NCBI GenBank assembly: GCA_035578905.1
Contig: JAQJVL010002661.1
Coordinates: forward strand, 23,526 to 87,525
DNA length: 64,000 nt
Source: Stictocephala bisonia
Lineage: Eukaryota > Arthropoda > Insecta > Hemiptera > Membracidae
Direction: 5' to 3'
The translations under genes and the position numbers were made by a program. Every line of letters begins with the position of its first letter. Within the stretch, counting starts at the first letter, position 1. Positions 38,291 to 47,020 of this stretch are shown here, one piece after another. Below the pieces are notes generated by a model. It did not search any database, was not told the origin of the DNA, and saw only the letters and a list, made by a program, of their open reading frames with translations.

Positions 38291-39739
38291 ATGTTTGTCA
38301 ATGAACGGTGGTCCGAGGAGATATCACGGCTTATGGAACAAACGGCACGGGTCTCTCGTACAGAACTGACGGACAAACAACGTGAGGAACAGGGACTTGA
38401 GTCTCGTGTCGAGGTCGAGGTAGCTAAGCGATCGGAAATCATAGAGGGTTTACTTCGCGAAACGCTTGAGAAGGAGTTACACGACCGTACAGAACAACTC
38501 AAACAGAGGTTCGAAGAAGAGGTGGCCGCGAGGGTAGCACAGACTCTGGAGTCCAACGCCCGCGTTGTGACCGCAGACCAATTGAAGCAAGTATCCGGGT
38601 TGCTGCAAGAAAAGGAAATGTCCGACGTCGGTGGTTTGAAAAAATATAAAACCACTTTAGACGGTCTCTTCGCATTAAAAGAGTCCATCACGCGGGTCGT
38701 TCCTATTTTACCGCAGTACGAACTACCTCAAACGGATCCGATTGAGTACGTGATTATGAACACGCTTTACCAATACCTCCAATACATATTGGAAAAGATG
38801 GACCATCTTTATAGGTTTTTGGTTGCACAATCCGGGTATCTGCTCAGCATAGGAAAAACGGCGTACGAAGAATACGTACCAATAGAGTACATGACTAAAA
38901 CGCGGACGGAAAAGTTTACGACGGAGGTTAACAAACTCGTAACTAAATGCATGGTGGAGAAAGAAACCCACCAGAACAACGTACTCGAACTACTCGGACG
39001 CGTACTCTTGGAACTTCCGAATCTGAAAGCCACCTTTGAAAACTACTATCGTGAAAAACTCCAAAAACACGAAGAAGTTTTGAAAAATAAAGACGCGTTA
39101 ATAGATCGATTGCAAAAAGATATCCAGAAACACGAAGGGGATAAGATGTCGTCACAAGAAAAACAAGAATTCGAACAACTCAAAACACAGAATCGCGTTT
39201 ACCGTACTACCGTACGCGATCTACAAAGCAAAATAGACGAGTGTTGTAGACAACCCCAGTCTCCTGGCGGTAGTGTTTTTGACGAATCGCAGAACGTGGT
39301 CAGAGCCTGTGAGGTGAGTGCTATTACAAAGCGTGAGCAGAGTCTGCGCAACGAACTGATAATCGAGTTTCGTAAAGTCTACGACGAACTGGCCAGATAT
39401 GTAATTAATTTAGGTAAAGAATATAGAAGCTTACATAGCAAAGTGGGTACGCAGAGGCCTACGCCTCCTTTGCTGCAAGAATTCTTTTCAGACTTAAATA
39501 TAATATTAGATAAGGCCGACAAGGTTATAAACTTTGGACATTCGCCGAGACCGGACGGCAACAAACCGCCCAGTATACCGATGAGTGTAGAAGAGAAGCT
39601 ACGGCAGCACGATTCTGGTAGGTCTTCGGCCGTTAAACACACTACGGGCCGTAATCGCGACGGGGACAGATGGGTGAACCACTCTACTTCGTCCAACGTG
39701 AAATTAGGATCTGAAAAGTATCAACGTCGAAAGAAGTGA
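38291..39739 (+). CDS. Coiled-coil viral protein, N terminus probably lost
   Basis: ORF of 482 residues, ATG at 38,291. No family recognised. Charged heptad-like stretches at residues about 10-95 and 255-320 predict coiled coils. Between them lies a helical, aromatic-rich segment (residues about 140-220). The C terminus is basic, with Ser and His-rich parts. The ATG lies within about ten bases of the junction with host LINE DNA. The second copy keeps different sequence upstream of the shared VNERW codons, so this start is probably fortuitous and the native protein longer. It converges on the 664-residue ORF with 50 nt between stops, and no clear AATAAA lies between them. A structural or virion assembly role would be a guess. 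Confidence 0.75.
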   Translation: MFVNERWSEEISRLMEQTARVSRTELTDKQREEQGLESRVEVEVAKRSEIIEGLLRETLEKELHDRTEQLKQRFEEEVAARVAQTLESNARVVTADQLKQVSGLLQEKEMSDVGGLKKYKTTLDGLFALKESITRVVPILPQYELPQTDPIEYVIMNTLYQYLQYILEKMDHLYRFLVAQSGYLLSIGKTAYEEYVPIEYMTKTRTEKFTTEVNKLVTKCMVEKETHQNNVLELLGRVLLELPNLKATFENYYREKLQKHEEVLKNKDALIDRLQKDIQKHEGDKMSSQEKQEFEQLKTQNRVYRTTVRDLQSKIDECCRQPQSPGGSVFDESQNVVRACEVSAITKREQSLRNELIIEFRKVYDELARYVINLGKEYRSLHSKVGTQRPTPPLLQEFFSDLNIILDKADKVINFGHSPRPDGNKPPSIPMSVEEKLRQHDSGRSSAVKHTTGRNRDGDRWVNHSTSSNVKLGSEKYQRRKK

Positions 39740-39789
39740 TATAGGGCGGTAAAGAAAAACTCAAAAGAAAGATGTAAACAATAATGAAT

Positions 39790-41784
39790 CTATTCTGTAT
39801 AGTCCAGCACATTATTCACACATTTCTCCAGTGTTGTCAATAGACACGGAGTAGTGAGTTCTCGTATGGCCCGTCGGACATCGACGAGATTGCTCAACTC
39901 GAATTGAACTGTTTCTCGGACCCTTTTGTCGTTATACGTGAAGCGAGTCCTGCAAGGTAATCCGTGGACAGATAGACAGAAATCATTTTCTCTCGTGTTC
40001 ATATTTTGGAACGCTTCTCGTGACGGCCGTTCGATGCTCGTGTAGAACACGCAGTACGCCATGTACCACAGTAGCCGGAGAGAGAAAATACCGAAACACT
40101 CGGTGAAACGGCGAACTCTGCCGTCTTTGCATCGTAACGATGTTCTGTCACTTGAGGTGTATTCGGGTTCCGTAAATGGACCTTCTGTATTATTTATCTT
40201 TCTTTCGTCGTTGTACACAGATAACAATAGACGTCCTGTTACGTAAGCCATTGCTCGTGCGAAACTAGAACGCTCACATGCCATGTCATGTTCCGTATTA
40301 AAAGACACAGAACACTTGTCGTTCATAAACACACCGGACAGTGTTTCTAAATAACGTCGACAGTATTCCTCTTTTGAAGAAACTATCTCATTGATCTCGA
40401 TCCCAAGTGTAAAGACGTTCTTGTCACTCTCGTTGATCAATCTCGGGACGTAGTCGTTTCCCAATAGACCTAGAGCAATGAAGTGAAGGACTTTGTGAGA
40501 TCCAGTCCACTCGTGTGTGCGGGTATTCGGTAGTGACACCGTTCGCATCGAGCCGTTTACATAATGTATTTTACTCAACTCTGTCGTATACAACAGTGCC
40601 CCTAAACCTATGTCGGAGTCGTTTCCGAATATATACCAGAAAATCTCCCTGTTGACTCCTTCTTCTTCTTCTTCCATGGTGTCACATTCAATGTCTCGAA
40701 TGTTGTAAAAACACTTCCATTCTCCTTCACCAGACCGATATTTGTATCCATCCGTACGATTGGTTCCATCTAGTTGCATCTTATTTCCAACGACTTGTTT
40801 TATAAAGTTCTCGCTCATGAGCATAAATTCCAGTACCGTTTCTGTAGTCCAGTCTGAACGATGTTTTTTCAGTTTTTCACACAGCGTACGTGTCGTTTCC
40901 AAAACCAATCGTTCTCTGACAATCTCAACAATCTTCACATAGACATCACGCGATGATCTCTTTTCTAGCGCGAAGTCACTGGCACTACGGCGTTTACGCT
41001 GTTCGTACCATTTGCACGATGTAGTGTTCTCGTCGAAGTACAAAATAAAGTAATGCGCTTGTGCTATCACTTCTGAACCAATGACATCGAATATGGCGTC
41101 GGCACACGTAACCGCACAGTTCGTGACGAAAGCCTCATCTAAAACTACGCTGGGATTGGTTGTGCTGAATGAAGTCTCATTATCAATCGTGCCTTGAACA
41201 CTCGAGTCTGTTTCCAACACGCTGCTGTTTTCTACGTGACCTGCAGATTGTTGTATTTTCTTTTTCCTTTGAACAAACGATGAGGTTTTCACAATGTATC
41301 TGTTTTTCACGTGATTCTCGGATTCTTCAAAGACGTCTGATGACTTTCTCTTTGTTCCGTCGATTGTGACGTCGCCGCTAGAGCACTCTTTGTTCTGAAG
41401 AATCGCCCTCACCACACCAGCTACGGTTTTATAACAGAACGACGAAAGGTCTACTCCAACTCCGTATAAACGGCTTTCGCTGGCGTGCGCTGTTCGTTCA
41501 GTAGACGTTGTCGTGGTGAAAAACCTTGGAACAGCGAACGATTGGTTGCAGAATGTACGAAATGTATCGTCGATAAATCCTCTCCCTCCTCTAGCGTTTT
41601 CTCCGCTGTCAGTGCTTTTGTTTCTCCAACCACTCGATAGTGGATCACCGGTTTCTCCGTCTGAAAACGCACTGGTGAGTATTCCAGTGGTCAAGTCAAT
41701 CGGAGAAAATGCGTCGGGCGCGTATAATGGCATTGTAAAACCTAGTGCCCTTTCGACGTAGGTAGAGAAATTAGAAATTTCCAT
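39790..41784 (-). CDS. Unknown viral protein, 664 residues
   Basis: Intact ORF, ATG at 41,784, stop at 39,790-39,792. No recognised domain, signal peptide or membrane segment. The N-terminal 120 residues are rich in S/T and contain isolated cysteines. An acidic Glu run occurs near residue 370. The rest looks globular. It overlaps the lipase gene by 14 nt and follows it on the same strand. The second copy at 2,988-4,976 differs at roughly 13 residues plus two whole-codon indels. Co-conservation with the lipase in both copies suggests a linked function, such as a lipase partner or chaperone; this is inference. Confidence 0.85.
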   Translation of the reverse strand: MEISNFSTYVERALGFTMPLYAPDAFSPIDLTTGILTSAFSDGETGDPLSSGWRNKSTDSGENARGGRGFIDDTFRTFCNQSFAVPRFFTTTTSTERTAHASESRLYGVGVDLSSFCYKTVAGVVRAILQNKECSSGDVTIDGTKRKSSDVFEESENHVKNRYIVKTSSFVQRKKKIQQSAGHVENSSVLETDSSVQGTIDNETSFSTTNPSVVLDEAFVTNCAVTCADAIFDVIGSEVIAQAHYFILYFDENTTSCKWYEQRKRRSASDFALEKRSSRDVYVKIVEIVRERLVLETTRTLCEKLKKHRSDWTTETVLEFMLMSENFIKQVVGNKMQLDGTNRTDGYKYRSGEGEWKCFYNIRDIECDTMEEEEEGVNREIFWYIFGNDSDIGLGALLYTTELSKIHYVNGSMRTVSLPNTRTHEWTGSHKVLHFIALGLLGNDYVPRLINESDKNVFTLGIEINEIVSSKEEYCRRYLETLSGVFMNDKCSVSFNTEHDMACERSSFARAMAYVTGRLLLSVYNDERKINNTEGPFTEPEYTSSDRTSLRCKDGRVRRFTECFGIFSLRLLWYMAYCVFYTSIERPSREAFQNMNTRENDFCLSVHGLPCRTRFTYNDKRVRETVQFELSNLVDVRRAIRELTTPCLLTTLEKCVNNVLDYTE

Positions 41785-43570
41785 TGTCCTCTAGAGAACG
41801 AACCTCGACGACCGAATAACGGCCACTGAGTATGACTGTGACTCTTGTCCAGTTCTCGGCAAATGTAATTCTGACATAGGTCACGTCCTTGCCCGTATAT
41901 TGGACTTGCTCTCTACCGCTGGAGTTCAATGTGTTACTTCGGCAACCGGCACGGGCCGTTTGGACTATTCCGATGGCAACACCGCGCCCGCCTCCACCAC
42001 TTTCAGAGTTATAGCCGTCGTCGGTGTCTTTATACTTTACGGTAAGCACGCAACACCCTGAATGTAAATTGTCAGCACGTATCTTCCACTTGTCGAACAC
42101 AGTGGTTGACGAGGTTAAGACTTTCTCGCCCGGTGTCTGCCTGCTATTGTAAACACGCCAAAGGTACTTTAGACCACTTCGAGGTCCAACGGTCACGTCA
42201 CCGTACAACTCGTCGGCAAGCACTTCACGAATCGCACGGAATACGTCGATGAACGATAGCATTTTCACGTGAACGCTATAAGGTTGATGTTCCACGCCGG
42301 TCTTACCGTTCTCTTGAACCCTCGTTCTACCTGTGCCGTTTCTCTTCATAAGTGGCAACCAAGACGAGGGACGAGTCAGCACCTTTTCTTTTTCCTTCAC
42401 GTCGATGACACTGCAAACGATTCCGTCCCTGATTTCACATTCACGGATCAATTTGTTATATTTGTTAATCAACGACGGGCTTTTGAAGCCTACTGCGTTT
42501 ACACATATGTAAACACACCCGACGGGCTTGTTGCTTGAGTTGAGAGCGAAGTGTATTTCGGCTCCACGTTGCAATTCGCTCGCGTGTGCTGCCAACGTCG
42601 GAAAACGCAGCGTCACCGTGTCGACTAAACGCGCGATGTGATCTGCAAACTCATTCGCTTTGCAGTCTAACCGTCTCGTCGGTTTCCAATGTTTACTATC
42701 GACAATGACCCTCTCGTTGGTTCTATTTAGAAACATCTCGCTCCTGAAACGTTTTGAGTGCAGCGATTCGTACGCGCCTGGCGCTATTTCACCGTCGTTT
42801 TCCCCGATACCGACGATTTGTGTTTTCAGATCACTGAAAGGGATCATGTCGAATAACGATTGGATGCCACGGCAGTATTCACTGAACTCGTCACCTTCCG
42901 GATCGATCAGGTAATAGAGCGAATGCACCGTTCTGTAGTGGGGCACGCCCATCGCGTACATCAGTTTAACGCTGTGGTACAAGTGTTTCGCGTCCGCATC
43001 AAATGTCCGCCTGTTATAGACGAGTTCCTCCAAAACGTACCTGCAAACCAACCCGCCCATACTGTGTGCAACTAGAACCACCGAATTGTAAACACCGACC
43101 GTGCTGCACAAATACGAGTACAGTTGTTCTGCAGCGTGACGGATTCCGTGGATCCAGTTGTACGGGAAATGTTGTAGAGTGACGAGTCTGTGTTTTCTGT
43201 CGTGAGTAAAGCCGGCCTCGTCGCATTCATTCTGTAGGTTATTCAAGAATGAAGAATAAACCTCTTTTTTGTAGAGTCCGTTTAGCACTTTCACTGTCAT
43301 AACCACACCACTGACTTCTTGTTCGTGCGACAACAAACAGCTGAAGTCGTGACTATTCATCAGATGCTCTATTTTCATACTCCGCTTGGTAACTATTCTC
43401 CGAAGGGTCTCGAAATTAGAATCCAGAAAATATGGTGGCCATGACCGGCGTTCGCACGACGTACACTTCAATACACTCCCTTTGATACCAGGCACGAAAA
43501 CACACAGCACGCGGTTGTGTTTTACGTTCTCGCCGTTCATCCGAATCGTATAAGTGTTCTTTCTCGGCAT
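41771..43570 (-). CDS. LCAT/PDAT-type alpha/beta-hydrolase (lipase or acyltransferase)
   Basis: I start it at the ATG at 43,570 (599 residues); an upstream GTG at 43,579 is in frame but unlikely in a eukaryotic virus. Landmarks of the lecithin:cholesterol acyltransferase family appear in order: the oxyanion-loop motif VPGIKGSVL at residues about 26-34, PYNW at 136-139 (family consensus PYDW), the nucleophile elbow AHSMGG with Ser170, and GVPHYRT at about 215 (family G(A/T)P). The acid and His of the triad are not certain. Residues from about 380 on form a second domain of unknown type with many beta-prone segments and a Gly-rich loop. No clear signal peptide. Likely acts on phospholipid or sterol ester. 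The 3' end overlaps the next ORF by 14 nt. A second, partial copy lies at 1,710-3,001. Confidence 0.85.
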   Translation of the reverse strand: MPRKNTYTIRMNGENVKHNRVLCVFVPGIKGSVLKCTSCERRSWPPYFLDSNFETLRRIVTKRSMKIEHLMNSHDFSCLLSHEQEVSGVVMTVKVLNGLYKKEVYSSFLNNLQNECDEAGFTHDRKHRLVTLQHFPYNWIHGIRHAAEQLYSYLCSTVGVYNSVVLVAHSMGGLVCRYVLEELVYNRRTFDADAKHLYHSVKLMYAMGVPHYRTVHSLYYLIDPEGDEFSEYCRGIQSLFDMIPFSDLKTQIVGIGENDGEIAPGAYESLHSKRFRSEMFLNRTNERVIVDSKHWKPTRRLDCKANEFADHIARLVDTVTLRFPTLAAHASELQRGAEIHFALNSSNKPVGCVYICVNAVGFKSPSLINKYNKLIRECEIRDGIVCSVIDVKEKEKVLTRPSSWLPLMKRNGTGRTRVQENGKTGVEHQPYSVHVKMLSFIDVFRAIREVLADELYGDVTVGPRSGLKYLWRVYNSRQTPGEKVLTSSTTVFDKWKIRADNLHSGCCVLTVKYKDTDDGYNSESGGGGRGVAIGIVQTARAGCRSNTLNSSGREQVQYTGKDVTYVRITFAENWTRVTVILSGRYSVVEVRSLEDNGNF

Positions 43571-43731
43571 TGATTGCACGTAAGAGGGACTTATTAACCC
43601 TTCCAGGCCGGTAGTGTTTCGGATTCTGTGCAGTGTAGTGTGAGGGATTCTGAACAGTTTCGCGGTTAAAGAGTTAGGGCCGTGAACCTCCGCGAACGCT
43701 GCTGCACGTCTCTAGTCCCCGCACCGTTACG

Positions 43732-43737
43732 TTTATT
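43732..43737 (-). terminator. Poly(A) signal for the acidic SIM protein gene
   Basis: TTTATT on the plus strand is AATAAA on the minus strand, about 95 nt past the stop at 43,831. Confidence 0.6.
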
Positions 43738-43830
43738 GTGATAAATGTCGAGAATGGAGCAAAAATAAAATATTTTTAACATTCGAAAAAGAACAACAAC
43801 GATCACAAATATGTCCTAACGGCCAATATG

Positions 43831-44640
43831 TCAGTCCGTGTCTGAATCCGAGTTGATTACTACTATACGGCCACTCCTGTGTGGGATATGTGCCATATCT
43901 CTAGTATTACCATTCGATTGTTGATTATGTCCCGATGTCGATGGTAAATTATTTGTCGACGTTTCGTGACGTGATACTCGGCTAGGAGGCTCGTCCCTAT
44001 CGTTCGATGTACTTTCATCGAATCGATAAACGGGCCGTTTCAAGGACTTGATATTTGTAGATGGAGGGTGTCTTGCACCCGTCGCTCTGGTCTCGTGTTC
44101 TGTCCGTGGTGTATCGTCATCGTCCGGCGGGGAATATTCCGTAGGAGGTGTTCCTCTCGGTGGTGGAGGTGAAATGGACGGTAAAGATCCGTAATACTCT
44201 TCTTCCCTACGTTCTAGCTCATACTCATTTTCAGACGGTTGATTTTCATCATCTGACGAAACTATATGTGTGTTGTTTGCTTCCACCAGCCATCGGCCTT
44301 CCGGTATATTATCAAGGTCGTAATGTCTATATTCCGGTATATGGTCTTCAGGAACATCATCACTACCTTCAGAGCCTTCTTCACGGAGCTGATCCGTGTG
44401 GCGTTCGGGTATAGGGCTCGGTGGAGTATTTGCGGGTGTGTCTGGAAGGTAAGGTTCAATTACCGCTACTACTTTATCTGCACTAAAACATCTACAGGTA
44501 CGACAGTGTCTGTTTCTAGAAGAAGAACGATTTCTTGGACTATTAGTACGACGATTTACACAAGGTGGGTTATTCTGTCTGTGAAATTGACGAATCGTCT
44601 CTGACACAACACGTATCAAATTCACCTCGTACGACATCAT
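43831..44640 (-). CDS. Acidic disordered protein with C-terminal SUMO-interacting motif
   Basis: 269 residues from the ATG at 44,640 (an in-frame TTG at 44,667 is not a credible start). Residues about 30-65 are Arg/Ser/Asn-rich with a cluster of Cys and His (HCRTCRCF) but not a complete RING. The middle is acidic and proline-rich with PPSPIPE, SPPPPRGTPP and SPPDDDDTP stretches, so mostly disordered. The last 13 residues contain IVVINSDSD, a textbook SUMO-interacting motif with an acidic, phosphorylatable tail. A second similar stretch, HIVSSDDE, lies mid-protein. This suggests binding to SUMO-modified nuclear proteins, for example nuclear bodies, and possibly an early regulatory role. It lies next to hr2. 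No homologue recognised. Confidence 0.75.
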   Translation of the reverse strand: MMSYEVNLIRVVSETIRQFHRQNNPPCVNRRTNSPRNRSSSRNRHCRTCRCFSADKVVAVIEPYLPDTPANTPPSPIPERHTDQLREEGSEGSDDVPEDHIPEYRHYDLDNIPEGRWLVEANNTHIVSSDDENQPSENEYELERREEEYYGSLPSISPPPPRGTPPTEYSPPDDDDTPRTEHETRATGARHPPSTNIKSLKRPVYRFDESTSNDRDEPPSRVSRHETSTNNLPSTSGHNQQSNGNTRDMAHIPHRSGRIVVINSDSDTD

Positions 44641-44847
44641 ACATGGCTTGAGATATCGGAGGTTCAATCATAAACAAACACCGTTTATTATACAATTAGA
44701 TCCCCGATAGAACAAGGATACTTACTACAAGTCCTCTTGAAATATTCCATAAACCTAACCTCAAATACACGTTGTGACCGTCCCTCTTGGGCTCTGACCT
44801 CCGACTGATACGTACCCCCTCCATTCTACAGATTTTTCCGCACTCTC

Positions 44848-44976
44848 ATTGGCCGTTCCTGGTGAAACGTCACACATTCTACCCCCTCCACACTTTTCGA
44901 CCAATAGGACAACAGGAGGTGGGGATTTTGTGCGGATTTTTCCATATATACAGCGTCGGTCTCGCGCGCGACTCAT
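44848..44976 (+). promoter_or_regulatory. hr2 promoter: paired CCAAT boxes, TATATA, initiator
   Basis: ATTGGCCG at 44,848 and CGACCAAT at 44,898 form an inverted pair of CCAAT boxes. TATATA is at 44,945-44,950 and a TCATT initiator has A+1 at 44,975, 30 nt downstream. The geometry is the same as in hr1 and hr3. Confidence 0.65.
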
Positions 44977-45039
44977 TAGCTTCTTATCCATTAAACAAGG
45001 AGGAGATAAGAGTAAGAAGGGGCTGACGCGAAGCTAATG
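44974..45039 (+). ncRNA. Promoter-proximal perfect hairpin, hr2 copy
   Basis: CATTAGCTTC at 44,974-44,983 and GAAGCTAATG at 45,030-45,039 pair perfectly. The loop is purine-rich. Loop differences from hr3 (for example TTATCC for TTGTCC) leave the stem untouched. Confidence 0.5.
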
Positions 45040-46091
45040 GCGAAAAATAGAAATATAAAGATGACGTCAGTATTCCTGCACGAACGTGTCAGACAGATCT
45101 CGCAGTAAATTTTCAGAAAGTTTTGCCAGAGCCTGTCGGCCAGCGCGTCTACTTTTTACTGAACTCACTTCATAGTCACGTGACGTCATGCGATGACGTC
45201 ATCCGTCCTGCACGAACGTGTCCGACCGATCTCGCAGTAGATTTTCAGAAAGTTTTGCCAGAGCCTGTGGGCCAGCGCGTCTACTTTTTATTGGGTTTGG
45301 TACAGTTATTTACGAGTCCTTATAAATTGTTCCGGGCGTGAACTACACAAATCGAAGTGGAGAGATCTTACTAGTTCGCTCATTCTACAACTAAAAGTAG
45401 TCGTCTGACAAATCTCTCAAGAAATCTTCAGGCAAGTCCCGACTTATCTCTCAAGAAATATTGCAATAAATAGTTTTACAGGCCCTTTCGGACGGTGCGT
45501 CTATTCTTTACTGTGTTTAGTACATAGTTACGTCATGTGTCTTGCACTAACGTGTCTGACAGATCTCGCAAGGAATTTTCAGAAAGTTTTGCCAGAGCCT
45601 GTCGGCAAGCGCGGTTACTTTTTATTGGGTTTGGTACAGCTATTCACGACTCCTTATAAAACGTTCAAGGCGAGAACTCCACAAATGAACGGTTCTTGCA
45701 GTAAATGTTTAGAAAGCTTTTCCAGGACCGTCTACTTTTTACTGTTTCGTAGTACACAGTGACGTCATGTGTCCTGCTTGAACGTGTCCGCCAGATCTCA
45801 CATGAAATTCCCAGAAAGTTTTACTGGGCCTGCCGGCTAGTGCGTCTACTTTTTATTTGCTTTAATACAGTTAGTTATTCACGAAATCTTATAAAATGTT
45901 CGAGGTGAGAACTCCACAAATCGAAGTAGAGAGATCTTACTAGTTAGTTTATTGTACAACTAAGAGCAGTCGTGTGCGTTCGACATACCTCGCAATAGAT
46001 TTTCAGAAAGATTCACATGACCCGTCGTACAGCAGGTCTACTTTTTTACAGACCTCATACAGTAGATCTCCAGAAAGCTTTACTGCCGTAC

Positions 46092-46173
46092 ATGGCAAAG
46101 GAGTGCGTACACATGAGATTGACCACAGTGGAAATGGGTTTGACAAAGAAAGTCAAGCGAGCATTGGTTGTAT
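46092..46173 (+). pseudogene. Fragment of the 403-residue spliced gene inside hr2 flank
   Basis: Twenty-seven codons from MAKECV to a TAA match, with substitutions and one missing codon, an internal stretch of exon 1 of the gene at 47,021-48,337 (around MANECVLHVRL, residues about 113-140). Surrounding bases of the copy also align, for example in an alternative frame where VYGKRVCTTREIGH matches VHGKGVRTHEIDH. It is too short to be a gene and ends in a stop, so it is a remnant of a partial duplication. Confidence 0.7.
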
Positions 46174-46318
46174 AAACTATGTATTCGCATCGGTCCAACA
46201 TGCATGTCTACAGTTGGATACGATCGAACACAAGAGCCGAACAACACTAGCCCCTTGCCCCTTTGTGTACACTCGGTGAAGGAAATAAGAGTAGTCGTAA
46301 TAAAAATGTAATAATACT

Positions 46319-46694
46319 TTATTTAGCTAACATCTTATTCTTACAACAAACACTTTCCCATTTCTCCCTTCCCAAACAGTTGTGACTTTCTTCTTCTTCC
46401 GTTTTCACTATATGCATCGGGTCATACGGGCAAATTATGTACCCTGGTGGAGGCTTACACCTAAGTGTCAGGTGGTATGGCAGACTCGACCTCTTCACCT
46501 TGTGGTGCCGATTGTATGGGCACTGGATTAGGTCCTGCGAATGAAGAAGAAAAAAAGAAATTATGAAACAAGACTGACTTGAAAACATTTTGTTAAAGTG
46601 TACGTTACAATAATTTGCTGAAGTCTAACATTTGTTTAGTGTTTCTAATGTGAAAAGGTTAACGATGAAATGTACTTACATCGAATTCTTCCAT
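46319..46694 (-). CDS. GTSF1-like protein with two CHHC zinc fingers (spliced)
   Basis: Exon 1 is 46,694-46,680 (five codons), the intron 46,679-46,535 (GTAAGT donor, pyrimidine-rich tract and CAG acceptor) and exon 2 46,534-46,319. Together they give 76 residues. Finger 1 uses C10, H16, H26 and C31; finger 2 uses C40, H46, H56 and C58. The C-x5-H-x9-H spacing and the CPY starts are those of the U11-48K/GTSF1 CHHC family. The H-to-C spacing is 4 in finger 1 and only 1 in finger 2, unlike the usual 3. GTSF1 (Asterix in flies) binds Piwi proteins and supports piRNA silencing; animal GTSF1 is about twice as long, so this is a minimal form. A TATA box and TCAGTT initiator lie upstream and AATAAA overlaps the stop. 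A viral piRNA-pathway mimic is inferred, not shown. Confidence 0.7.
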
Positions 46695-46748
46695 GTCCAG
46701 CGAGAGACTGCCAACTGAATACTGTTGATAGAACAAGTGATGAAGTGA

Positions 46749-46786
46749 AACTGAATGTGCCAAGGAAAGCACGCCTTTATATATAT
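46749..46786 (-). promoter_or_regulatory. TATA plus TCAGTT initiator of the GTSF1-like gene
   Basis: On the minus strand an ATATATATAAA box lies at 46,786-46,776 and a TCAGTT arthropod initiator with A+1 at 46,752. The ATG follows about 58 nt later. It is divergent from the promoter at 46,970. Confidence 0.7.
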
Positions 46787-46969
46787 CCGACGAAGAAATA
46801 GGAATCAGATCGGGACTCGGGTCTAATTTTCTTTTTTTTTTACCTACTGTAGAGCCGGTCGGTAGCCCGATATGCTGTAAAGTCATATGAATCGGGAATC
46901 CGCCGCGTAGCAAAATCGAATTGAACACACCGGCTTCCCGACGATGAACGGGTAGTGAAAAAAAATATC

Positions 46970-47004
46970 TATATAAACCCGTGAACTAGCATTGTACGAT
47001 CAGT
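46970..47004 (+). promoter_or_regulatory. TATA plus TCAGT initiator of the 403-residue gene
   Basis: TATATAAA at 46,970-46,977 and TCAGT at 47,000-47,004 with A+1 at 47,002, a spacing of 32 nt from the start of the box. The ATG is at 47,021, leaving a 19-nt leader. Confidence 0.75.
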
Positions 47005-47020
47005 CATCTCAACAGCTACG

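Larger units (their letters stand above)
44755..46085 (+). repeat. hr2: viral homologous-region-like repeat
   Basis: Begins with the shared AACCTAACCTCAAATACACG block (also at 48,482 and, inverted, at about 23,960), then the promoter-hairpin module, then direct repeats containing ATCTCGCAGTAAATTTTCAG and GGCCAGCGCGTCTACTTTTT. CRE palindromes TGACGTCA are at about 45,062 (partial), 45,180 and 45,194. From 45,300 the longer unit type with AAATCGAAGTGGAGAGATCT takes over. The right end degenerates into a fragment of a neighbouring gene. Confidence 0.85.

Noticed and set aside
44148..44604. Plus-strand frames opposite the acidic SIM protein
   Set aside because: Antisense shadows; the minus frame has the promoter-side spacing, a poly(A) signal and a functional motif.
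44974..45060. tRNA or snRNA gene inside the hr
   Set aside because: No A and B boxes, no cloverleaf, no Sm site; only a stem at the start site is supported.
45123..45762. Frames with repeated PEPVGQRVYFLL words
   Set aside because: Translation of hr2 repeats, not a protein family.
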